This document shows, piece by piece, positions 48,438 through 60,379 of a stretch of DNA of 64,000 nucleotides (position 1 is the stretch's first letter; each line of letters opens with the position of its first letter). The translations under genes and the position numbers were made by a program. Source of the stretch: Setaria digitata (lineage: Eukaryota > Nematoda > Chromadorea > Rhabditida > Setariidae); the NCBI GenBank assembly GCA_003640385.1, contig RCAB01000001.1, forward strand, positions 434,001-498,000, given 5' to 3'. The notes beneath the pieces were generated by a model, which was not told the DNA's origin, searched no databases, and worked only from the letters and a program-made list of their open reading frames with translations.

Positions 48438-51400
48438 AAAAAGTTCAAAACCATCATGATAAAAGAAACGCGTTCAGTATCGCGAAATTTTAGAGAACAG
48501 CTCTGAACTTGGCAAAACAGTCTGTGGAGAAAAAGATTCATACTGTGATATTTTTTTTATATTAGAAAGCAGCGACCTCTAACGAAGAACTTCTATATTT
48601 TTTAGTAGAAATATTCCACCAGCAAGAACTCAATGGTCTAAGCAGGGAGAAAAAATTGAAGAAATAGAATGTTTTTCTTTATAACAATGAAACAAAAAAA
48701 AAAGACAATTTTCCCCTTCATACCACTTACAGATGTAATAAAATCAGTTTCAGATAGTGAAATATTGCAATTCTAATTTAGGGATTATTGAATTTTAGCA
48801 AAAATATTTGCCTAATTCGAACCAGAACCGATTCCAGAGTTTATGTTGGAAGTTTTAATAGGTTTGGTAGTGCCAAACAAATGATGAATATTAACATTTG
48901 CTACTTGCATTATACCTGCTACGACAATTTCTGCAGAAGTTTCTGAACTGGCGCGTACTGCTGGAACAGGTGAAGCTGCCATCTGAAAGTAGAAGACAGT
49001 AAGGCTTGCCAGAAATATAACGTGTTGGGTCAACAATCCACTAAACTGACTTAGTTTATTAAATATTACACAATTTATACGTCTACGTCCGTAAAATTTT
49101 AAACAAGTGAGATTTTCATCAGAAAAACGAACCTGTAGCTCAGGTGGCTTCAGCATTTTCAGGTCGCCCAATTGTTGTGGAAGCTTTATCAAGCGCTCGG
49201 TATCTTTCAGCACGTCTTCTATGGTTAGTTTGCTAAGGTCAACACCCAGCTCTTTACAGAGTACTTCTATTTCGAACTTCAAATTTAATTTCAAATCCGG
49301 TTGATTATGGAGCTCTGCCAAAATTTTGAAAATCGCTTTGATCCATGCACAGTTTGGACCAAAAATCTGCAAACAATCATTATTTTAAAAAGCAAAGACA
49401 GCTTAAAAAGTTTTTGGACGATTTCGAGAGCCATTAAAAACGACACACCTGACTTTTGCTACAAGAAACAAGAATTTTCGCGATGAAAGGTACGACAAAT
49501 AGAAGCTCCTGCTGTCCCTTGTAATAAGCTTCCATAAGAAGAGATTTCATATCCAAATCCTTAAATTAGGAAAAATAGTAACATATGCATGGGAAGCATT
49601 TCGAAGTAGAAAATATCACAGGTCGGAAGAAAAAATACCGATGTAACAATAGGATGGTCGCGCGCGATTGTAATCGCACCTAACCATAAGCCAAGATTTT
49701 TTAGTAATTGTCTATCGCCAAAGTTCGTCGCTGCTTGTCGCTTATCGCTGCGTAAGAGAATCTTAAAAAATAAAACATCCGCAATGCAGTAGATGAAAAA
49801 ATAAATCTTCGTTTAAACAGATTACAGTTTTTTTTAATAGAATGATCACTGAGTGCATTAAGCACTTTTATAAAAAAGCTTTTATAAAAGTGTTTGAGAG
49901 TTTGACACATAATATCATAGAATACTTACTTGATATGAAATGTGACCCAAACAATACACGAGTAATACTTTTAAATCATAAAACTGTGGCAAGTCCTCGG
50001 TCAAGTGACTGTTATCAAACAACAAGTACTTTTGGCATAAATGCTTTTTAATTTAACGGCTTGGGGTTTTCCATAAAGGTACCCCTAGAATGTACTTACA
50101 CAAAATCAAATTGATTCTATGTGAATGGAAAGCCGTCACTAAATCTAGTACATGTCGATCAGGAAAATCGTATATGCTGTTTTTTATCATTTCTCATTAC
50201 GCTTTAAAAACAGTACCTTTATGTTCCTAAAGGTCTCCAATTTCACATATTCTTCCAACTTCCTATTTTCGATTGCCAAAAGGAAGAGATTGTACAGGGG
50301 TTGGAAATTCTGCTCAATACTAACACGTTTCATTACTAAATATTGTGCTAACCAACGAATGAAGTCATCATCCAGTTCTTCGATCATAACCTTTATTTCT
50401 TCAACCTAAAGCAATTACAAAAAATGATACCTAAGAAAATTTGTAAATTAAATTAAGTCGATTTTGAAAAATGATAACTACTCAAACGAAATATTTGATA
50501 AACGCAAGTAGATAGATAAAAACCAAACTATTAAAGAGTACCTTTTTCGGAAGATTAATTTGACTTAAATTATTGAATAAAAACGCGACTTTTTCCATTA
50601 CAGTTTCAGATGGCTGCTTTATTTGACTACCTTCTTTCTCAGTTGCATTCACTAGCGTGTCAACACTGGTAACAGAGAGAACCGATGAGCCCTGTAAATT
50701 TAGAGATTTAGGTGAATTTTCAGTTTAATAATCCAAGTAGTGAGAAGTGGGAAATACATACTGAACGCGCTGCTAAAGCTCGATTCATATCAGTTGCTGC
50801 TCGCTGCTGTGGTTGCCAGTTCGGTGTTTCGCGACCAGGAACATGCGGTTGCTGCCCCTGTATACCACTGGTAACGTAATCCTAGGAATAAAATACATAA
50901 TCAGTCTGCAATAACATTAATCACCAGGATATACTAACTTCTTTTTAAATGTATTAATAATCATAATTTATAGCCTTAAGCTTAAATATAGCAGCACATA
51001 GTTGCAAAAAAAAAAGTAGCAAAGGAAAACAGAAGATACGGTACCTGGAATGAAGCCCTAGAAATCAATCGTTTCTCAAATTTCTGGATAAAAACTTAAC
51101 ATTGTTACATATTCAGTAGTACTTACTAGCCGTCTGATTACATTTCCTTCCAATTTTTTAAAATTCTTTGTAAGGCCAAATTCTTTGTAACGAAAATCTT
51201 AAAAATCTTTTGATTATCTCATGAAATATTTAGCACAATATACCTTTAAATTCTGGGGAAAATGTTGAAAATTTCGCTGATTGGCAATCATGACACAGAC
51301 TTTGGGATACAAACTCAATTTCGTTCGACATGCATTCAGTGCTACTATTCCAAATGTCCACAGCATACTAGCTGGCTCTGCTTGCAATGATTCTATTACC

Positions 51401-54400
51401 TTCCTCACTGCAGTTGCAAATTGCAAGTTCCTGCAACAAAATTTTGTAATACAGTTAGAAAATATTGTTAACTGACAACTATAATAAACATGCTGCATAA
51501 GTTATCAGTTTCGCGAGTGACAGTAAAATGACTATTTTACAGCCTTTAAATGTTTACTTCACTCAGATCTTCTGCTACCAAAGCGCAGTTTTGTTTGATA
51601 TGCATTCACTGCTACAATTTTAAATAAGATATATCCTAATCAGCAGCATAAAGCAGTAAATAACAGCTAGTGACAAACGAATCAGAAAAAACATACGAGA
51701 TAACACCTTCACGAATAATGCTACCGTAAACTTCTGCAGTTGTCCTCAATTCTCGTTCGGGATATTCATGGAAAAATCTATACTCTTCAAACAGATTTTT
51801 GACTACACAAGCCAAAATATCCTAAAAACAAAAAAAAAAAAACATTCGAGTTCGAAGGGTGGCGGCTCTACTTGTGTAAAAAGCATAAATACGTCAAAGC
51901 AAAATTAATATAAAAGAACCTTATCCCTTTGTACATTTGATGCCTTGAATTGTTTCAAGCGTTCAACAAAATCTGCGACCGGCATTTGCATATGTTGAGA
52001 ATATATCTGGAAAGTAAAAACGTTCTACAGCCCTAAAATCCCAATTTCAAAACCCATTTTATATTAGCAGCAATTCTCCCCATATGTCAGCCATATTCAG
52101 TTCACTGTTCACCATTAATTTTTCCCGGAAAAGTTCTGATAGGAAGCACCGAAATCTTTTAGCTGCATTAATATAAAAGAACCGTACCTCTTTTTTTCAG
52201 CTGCGATATTTCATATTCAAATTTTAAGTAAGAACAATAAAAACGAGGAAGAGTCTAATTTTCGTGACTTTTAAAAAAGTTATTCCTATAGTTCTCCAAG
52301 GTGCTAAGTTACATTGGAAAAGTAATAAGCTTCGACAGTGAATGAGTTGTCTCAAAAAAGAAAAAATCTATGTATAAAAATATTTTTACCTGTTGAAAAT
52401 ACATGTTCGCTTCATTCTGAATTTCTTCACTGAACTGCACTGATGTGAGATCGTCCATAGGTGCTGGTGGCACAGTAATACGACCTGGAGATCCACCACC
52501 TGATGGCTGTTGCTGCCCAGCAGTATTATGCACAAATGAATTGTTTCCATTCAACACACCTCCTGAAAATAAAATATTAGAGCTTGTAAACTTACTGGAA
52601 TCCCATCGATATCTGTTATTTAAAGTCGTGAGGAAATTAGGCTAGCCATTTCTACTTGGAAATTTACTGTTCCACTGTTCCGTTTAACACAGACACCCAA
52701 CATCAAGAGAGTGACTACAATATCGTATCTAGTCTACAGTCTGCTGAGAATATTTCAATTTACTTTAACTGGCACATCGCAAGTCTCTCGACCCAACTGA
52801 AATTATCGCAGATGTTTTGGAATAAGCATTTACATTTATATACTAGAAGGGGTCAATAGAAAAAGAAAAACTGGGTACCTACAGGAATACACTGACCAAC
52901 CTGCTGAGCCAGGAGCACCAGGTGGTACGCGGAAATCAAGACTTGATGATGGACCATTACCAGATCCTGGTGTTGTTCGGACACTACCGGTACCTACATT
53001 TAAACACATAGACGAATGCATACAGTGAAAGGATAATCATAGTAATTTAAAATAGTAAATAAATCCGAATTTTTATAATCGTCCATAGAGAGATAAGATG
53101 CTAAATGAATAATTCATTAAGGTTAGAGTGGAAAGAAAACAAGTGAAAGAAGAAACTGATTTAGGTAACCAAAGAATCCAAAATTATGTGTTAACTAACA
53201 ATCCGTTACTCAATGCAGTACGCTGATGGTGACAACATGTACCTCATCCTTTACTTTACAAGCTCCGTAACTTAGGAATAGTCTTAGTACGCTTGGAGTT
53301 TCCAAACTATTATATGAGGTATGATAGTAACAGTAGGTTTGAACCGATTAGAGGGCATTCTCATGATCTAGATCATTTCAGCTTTAAACTGAAATGGATC
53401 CAAGAAAACAGCTGCTCAAAAATAAATTGATACATGTAAAAAGTTAGAGTAAAATTCTGACCTGGTATACCAACTGGCATACTCCAACCAGGTCCTCCAC
53501 CTCCCGGTCCAGGTCGTGCTTGCGTTGTTGATATTCCACTACCCATAAAACCTGTTCTCATCATCTGTCCAGATGGTGACATGGATAGAGTATGACTTCC
53601 ACCAAAATTTGGTTGCAAAACATTAGCTGCATTCGTTGCCTAGAAATATGAGACGTTTAGAAAAAAGAAACACAGTATCAATTAATTTAAATAACTGTAT
53701 ATGGTAAATACACTTACTTTAATTAATTCATTTGTTTGGGGAAACGGCCCAGTGGCAGAGCCTGGTACACAAAGATTTGTCCCTGCATTGCTCCCAAAAA
53801 TTTGAACTGAACCAGGCAAGTTCCCTTGTTGCTGCTGTCGACCTTGCATTTGCTGTGCAGCTGCTTAAAATAAACTTGCTCTGCACTACATTTTAGTTAA
53901 AGAAGGAATGCATTAATAGAGTATGAATTTCTAGAAATTTTACCAAGCATGTCTCTGTTTGATGCCCCAAATCCACTTGTTCCAAACGGGAAATTACCGA
54001 AACTGCCTGACGGCTGTTGCACCGGCACCGATGCTGCTCCTAGGCCACTACCGAACACATTCGATGTTGACGAATGTGCAGTCCCTGTCACATTCAGTTG
54101 TGTTCGGGAAGCTGATACGGCTGATAAACGTCCCTCACCGTTTTTCAGCTGTTCAAATAGTATGAAATTAGTTCTCATAAAACTCTACCAGTATGAACAA
54201 TTTTGTCGGCAAATTTGTTATCCAGGACAAGTAGTAATGCTTTTCATTCTCAATTTTAATGATTAACAAACACGAAACAAATAAAACGACAAAAATTAAA
54301 TTTAGCCTTTCCCATGTCTCGAAAGATGAACAGCTCATTTCAATGAAGAAATTGGATATTTTCCTACCAAAAACTAACGAATCGTTCCAATAATACAATG

Positions 54401-57400
54401 TTCATTTTCTCATGTAGATTTTTTCAGATAATTTCGAAAGTGTAAACGAACTCCCGGTATTTGACAGCAAAGTGAGGATAAGTCATTGATTGATGCACTG
54501 GACATGCAAGTCGTCCGTGAAAGTGCGTTTAACAGCACTCTCATCGTCTCTTGTGGCAAAACATTACTGTTCACCATTCCCGCCGGTAACCGGCGGCGTA
54601 TGTAACATATAATCTGTGAAGCAAATGCATCCTGCAATCAAGCAAATGAAATCTGCGACTGCCTATATTATCCTCTATTCTATAAAATGAGTCTTAACCA
54701 AAATTAAGCTTAATAAAATGAAAATTTTACTCCATAAACGGCTAATTTATCATCGATCCATTTGTCCAACTTCAAGAAATCTCTTCTCGAAGCCAAACAA
54801 GCTAAGTCAATCGTGAAGGGAAATTGTGGTACATTGAACAATTCAGCTAGGCCCTGAAAAACAAATCAGTAAATGAATTTAGTTACATCATAAGATACAA
54901 AATTGAGAAATCAGAGATTCTTTAGCTTCATACTTTCAGCAGTGATGGAAAGAAACATAAATGTTGAGCAACGAAGAGAAAAGATACTGCTAGATCAGTC
55001 CCGAAAGGATTTGTAAGGCGCAAATGCATACTCCTTAAATTGAGCACAGTAGACATTTCCCGAATATGGAAAGCAGGAAATTACTTCCGATTATGAAATG
55101 CAAAAGGTCATAATAGTAAAAACAAAAACATAAATTGATTAAATTAAAATACCCACGTCCGGTTTAAGTTCATGAGCTACTTCTAAGATCCGCGACAGTT
55201 TCGCCTGATCATCTGGGTTTTTCATGTAATAACTGCAAAGTGCAGTTAAAATTGTTGGCCGCAGTTGTACTTTGTCCTCGCAGTTCCAAACTACATTCAG
55301 TACCGGGACAGCGTTCGGATGATTTCCAATCAACGTCGGGATCAGCATTTGCATTAGGTGAATACGTAAATTTGAAGCAGGTAGCTGAAAATTTAGCTAT
55401 TTATCTCGTGCTACTCTATGGTTATGCATTAAAGACTGAAACCATTAAACATTACAATCTTCTAAAGAAATCTAGCCAAATCAAGCACATGGAAAATAAC
55501 ATACTTGCATCTGCAATAAAGCTAGCAACAAAACATCTGGACAGGTACTAGTTGGTTTATGCAAAATATTCATTACACCATTCACCAGCTTTCTCACTTC
55601 ACCTAATCGTATTAATGTATCTACCAAATCCAAACAACGCCTGTAAATAAAAAAAGTTGCAAAATAATCAGTGAAACTGTTCATCAGGAAAGTCACAAAC
55701 TTGCAACACTTACCAATTACTCAATTCTCGTGTTTCCTCCGGTTGTACTTTCAGTGGAGTCAAATTCACTGCCTTATGAGGGTAATCAGAAAAGCAGAAT
55801 ACATCTGGATTTTGAAGTATTTGCTCAATCCACGATAACTGCAAAAAAAAAGAACTTTTTTATACAACAATCTTGAGCATGACTTTGAGAAACGTATCAA
55901 AAATGGATTCATATTTCCCAACAGTTCATCAATACCAAGAATAGCAAGATCAACTCAAATGCTAGAGATCGATTCCATTCTCATCCTTAAGTTATTTTAT
56001 CGCATGACACTTTCTAATCTGATCTTCCTTTATGACATCATGACACCAAAAGCCTCTGGGATCTATATGAAAACAATATTATGCAAAAATAATATGTTAC
56101 CTGGCCGCATTTGTGAAAATTCCATTCACGATATAACAGACCTATCGGAAAAGGATTAGAACCAAGGCCTTCTAACAATATTGTTGTTAATAACTGCAGT
56201 TGAGCTTTTGTTCGTAAAATAAAATTTGTTTGGTCAAGGTGCATTACTACTTCAGACCAATTCAAATTCGGTGCCTACAAAGCAAATTGAATTTGAAAAC
56301 GAATGAGAACTATATGAAAACACTCTATATAAAACAAAATCCGAGATTTCTCACCAGTTCACGAACCGCATTGGCAAAATTTTTAGCATTCCAAGCAATT
56401 TGTTGCATAGACTGTGATGTCGAGCTCATGGTTGCACTCGTAGAATTTTCAGACAAACCACTCGTAGTTGTTGATAAACTTTCTGCTGATGAGCTTGTTC
56501 CAATTGCTGAAATATTCATCTTCAACAGTTTTCTACCGCAAAATAATCGGGTGCTTTCTTGAGGAAGAATACATAAAAAAACTTTGAGAAAGACGATTAC
56601 CTGGAACGCTTCCAGCACGATGGTCCCATAAAGCACTTGGCTGCATTGATTGCTGCACACCAGAGCCGGAACATGTATTTATCATCATTACAATAACTCG
56701 AGAAAGATTAACAGCATTTAAACTTGCTCCATCTCCGGAATTCAGTGAGATCAGATGCTGCCGACATGATTTCACACTTGATGTGAATGCAGTACCAATT
56801 TCCTGACAAACAAATGCTGCTTTGAACAAGAAAATCAAAGACGTCCATTGGTACTAAATAAAACTGATAATACAAGCAAATAGCAATTACTTTATGAAAT
56901 GTGACTATATACCTGAATTTGTTGGGCAAGTAAATTAGGATTCTGGTAGGCCAAGCTATCCATTATCTCATCGAGATCTTTGTCTTCCAAATCAGTGTAA
57001 TCAAAAGGTGATAGATGATCACTTCCAGCTAAGGGTAATGGTACTTTAGATCCACCTTCAGATATAGTTGTCAGAATAAGCTGCAGCGGCGAGAGAGCTT
57101 TTATTAAAGTAACACCGCGTAACGTAAGCTCTGCAATACATTTAATCAATTTTATCGAAATGAATTACTTTACACGGCACCTTTAAAAACAGTTCCTTGT
57201 TATAAACATCAGGCTGATTCAAGCAACAAACCCTTTTCGAAAATTTTCAGAAAAGAGATAATAGATTGTCGATCAACCGCGACAAATTCAATAACCTGCG
57301 TTGAAACAAGGGACGTGAAAAGCTGATGAATGAATTCGGTTGATAATGAGCAATCAAAGACTGTTGAATTATCTGAAACAAAAACAAGTGACTCCAGCAA

Positions 57401-59048
57401 TACCTGGTGGAACTTGAAGAGAATGCCATGAAAATTTTAGAAACCGCAATACTACAGTTTCCTCGCTCTAAAAATTACCTTTTCTGGTAGTCTCAAATAT
57501 CGCCGTAAAGACGGTATGAAGATATTGGCCAACTCCTTTTACAACTTGCGGTACAAGTGAGGAAGAGAAAAGAATAAGGCCAACAAGTACTTGAATTGAA
57601 AGATCAACGGACAGCAACGAAATAAGAAGAGTTTCAAGAAAACGTCCGAGTAGGTTATACCGAATTTCCACAAGTCTTTCTTCTAACACTTCAACAAAGC
57701 GATAAAAGAGTCGAATGGAGATTGAAGTTGGATCCGTAACACAATTTTTCAGCTGCTAAAACAAAATATGTGGTAAACAAGGACATTGTAAATGAAAATG
57801 ATATGGTGCACACATAAGTATTCAGATAAAATCGAAAAATGCAAAACATGCACTGAGAAAATCCTATGTTGCATAGTGTCACAAATCAACATGCGCGGAT
57901 CATAAATTTGGCCTTGACAGCAATAATATATAATGCCGAAATAAGATAAGATAAACTCCCCGAGATCAAAAAGTCATGAAGACATAAATCAAGAAAAACC
58001 GAACTGCGATTTAATTAACGAGTAGCTTATCTCATACTCTTAAGGTCAACATGAATAAAATTTAAGCTAAATAGCCGTTCAGCCTGATACAAGGCCTTGT
58101 ATTCACAACTCAGTACCTAAAACCAAATTAATTTAATAAAACTAAAACACTAAAAATTAAAGATTATATGATTATTTCCACTACTACTAAATAGAAATCC
58201 AACATAAAAATAAAACACACAAAGCTAACTTTACGCCAAGACTACCATTAATGAGATTAAAATATTGATGACCTTCTGTTCATATACACGAACTGACCCG
58301 CGCACCGGTTTCACAACACAACACCAACCTGGCGAATTACGTACGCGCAGAAATCGCCTTTTAAATGCAGATCGTACTTCCGAGCTGAGTAAGATACTGA
58401 TTGTTGCTGTGAAGATGACTGCTGTTTTTGAAATGTACCAGAGTTAATTGGTGCAGGTCCAGCTGCTGCGCTTCCTGAGTTTGAAACAGGAAGACAACCA
58501 GAAAGAAATGTATCAGATGTTATAAGATTATCAAGTAACACACGAAAAATATGCTGATCAACAATGCCAATTTCAGTCGAACAAGGTGCCACAAGTATAC
58601 GATTCAAAAATCCCTAAAAATTCCAAACAGTCATGGCATTAATAAATATATCGACAAAAAAATATGCTGATGCCATGAAATATGGAGTATCGGGAATTTA
58701 AAAAGAAGTCTCAAAAGATAATATGAAACTTCTGTTGTAATTTAGAACACTTTCACAGTTCTAGCTCGACATTATCACCACTACATTAAGGTTGCATAAC
58801 CGATTCCCAACACAGTATCGAAATATTTCATATTAAGCATCATAATTGAAGCTATTGACATTTCGCAGTTTTCCTTTCTTAAGCTATAAAAATACTCTAC
58901 AAAACCTAACACAAGTCAGAAAAAGAACAAGAACCACCTCGTCAAATGAAGAGTTTGGGTTACTGGAATCAAACTTTTCTGCCGCAAAAACCAGTAAACG
59001 ATCAATTGAGGCGAGTGCTATCGAAGTTGGCGTCACACTTATAGACAT
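42400..59048 (-). CDS. CNOT1: CCR4-NOT complex scaffold subunit 1
   Basis: Scaffold of the CCR4-NOT deadenylase that carries the nucleases and NOT2/NOT3, controlling mRNA decay and translation. About 46 small exons. The 5' end reads 58938-59048, 58329-58613, 57479-57755, 57232 to about 57390, 56913-57130, 56601-56853, 56355-56506, 56101-56274, 55714-55838, 55505-55640, 55157-55384, 54731-54853; the last exon is 42562-42400. Regions in order: N-terminal HEAT ([53 protein letters not shown]); a Gly/Gln/Ser-rich linker (52.3-54.1 kb); MIF4G/CAF1-binding domain ([60 protein letters not shown]); CN9BD, which binds CAF40/CNOT9 ([32 protein letters not shown]); NOT module ([74 protein letters not shown]). 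A trans-splice-type acceptor (AG at 59063-59064) lies 14 nt before the ATG. The exon 3-4 phase near 57.4 kb is unresolved. It appears intact. Confidence 0.96.
42991..43015 (+). repeat. poly(A) run of 25 in a CNOT1 intron
   Basis: Homopolymer A on the plus strand, a poly(T) tract in the transcribed intron. Likely polymorphic in length and prone to sequencing error. Confidence 0.95.
48407..48433 (+). repeat. poly(A) run of 27 in a CNOT1 intron
   Basis: Plus-strand homopolymer A, hence poly(T) in the CNOT1 pre-mRNA, upstream of the exon at about 48230-48375. No retroelement body is seen next to it. Confidence 0.95.
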
Positions 59049-60379
59049 CAGTAGCCGGAATACTGAAATATATATCTAATACTTGCTTCTTCATTGTATC
59101 TTTGAAATGCAAAAATTCTGCAAATATGAAATTCGTGCATTATTAGCAAGACTATTTTGTCGATAATATACTTGCACTGATTCACTCAACCATTTTAATC
59201 AAAATTAATTGAAAAACCATAAATTATCCGGCATACCAATTAGTGCTAAAAAAGTTTTTTCAGAACGTTTTCACACAATGCTATTACTAACACATAAAAC
59301 AATAAGAAAAATCGAGCAAAACTCACCATGGGCGGGAGCCGACTACCGACATGCAGAAAAGCACTCCGAATCGGATGATTAGTATTTCCTTAGTCCAAGC
59401 GAAATAAACAGGAACTAAAATTCTAAAACGAATTCTTCCAGAGCTACACTATTCCCTAACGAAAAGTACTCTACTTTTAAGTATAGTACTTTTCATCGTC
59501 ACTGTAAAAACCAGAACGTACGTGCATGATGTCTTCATATTTGACACACTCCATCGAATAAAACACTAAGCATTACCCTAATTTAAAAAGTAATTGCCAA
59601 AATCGTAAATGTATATACTTCTTATGGTTCTCACCGTTAGTTTCACCAACATACACATTAAGTTGGTCTTTATTTTAAAAAATCAAATATTTCAAGTAAC
59701 GCCAATTTAAAAACATTAATTTCGATACATCATAACATTATGAAGCATCTCATACGCTAGGATTCACAAATTATAGGCGAAACAATAAGTAAATGAAAAA
59801 CAACAGATGTTCAAGAGGTCATAAATGATTCCACTGCATACACATAGACATGAATGCACGCACACATGTACATGTATAAAAGCACTATGCAACAGAACAC
59901 AAATACAATGTATTCCACAAATTTCCAATGATAAACATCTACACTATCTCATCAAAATGGTGTCGAAGCGCAGGCAAATTGTGAATAAAATATGTTTATT
60001 TCGAAGCTGCATGATTACTTTGAAGCCTTTAGATAACACAGCAGATGCGAATAATAAAACATCTAATACTTCATTAGACATTGAACTAAACTCAATACCG
60101 AGAGCAGCAGAAACAACAAAAAACCCAGAAAGAAATCATAAAATTCAAATGAGACCACTAGAATACATAAAGTAAGTTCCATATCACAAATTTTGAACAT
60201 ATACAAGACTTAATATTACTTTTGCCCTGTTTAATACTTTTAATTCACATTCTGCCCTTTTCTCGAGACGAAGGCATACGATCCCGAACTATACAATTTA
60301 AAAATTACATCGAAATCATGCTTTAATGGGAACTCTTCCCAAAGATATCTTCAAGGGATCGTAATATAAAATAGCATCA
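59049..60379. other. intergenic between PSMD11 and CNOT1, with one exon-like plus frame
   Basis: About 1.3 kb separates the PSMD11 stop from the CNOT1 start, both on the minus strand, which is too far for a typical nematode operon spacing. It should hold the PSMD11 3' UTR and the CNOT1 promoter. A 116-codon plus-strand frame at 59825-60175 is described separately. Confidence 0.5.
59825..60173 (+). CDS. possible first exon of an unknown plus-strand gene
   Basis: ATG at 59825 opens a frame that stays open about 116 codons to a consensus donor (AA|GTAAGT at about 60174). A second in-frame ATG begins MVSKRRQIVNKICLFRSC, after which the product is Asn/Thr-rich and hydrophilic (ADANNKTSNTSLDIELNS). 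A coding exon here would need 3' exons inside or beyond PSMD11 on the opposite strand, and I find none. About one chance frame of this length is expected in the window, so the donor is the main support. Confidence 0.25.

Noticed and set aside
57373..57403. 31-nt GT...TTTTGTTTCAG segment in CNOT1 that looks like a micro-intron
   Set aside because: Too short for a nematode intron, and splicing it creates a stop codon; the unspliced frame reads on sensibly.
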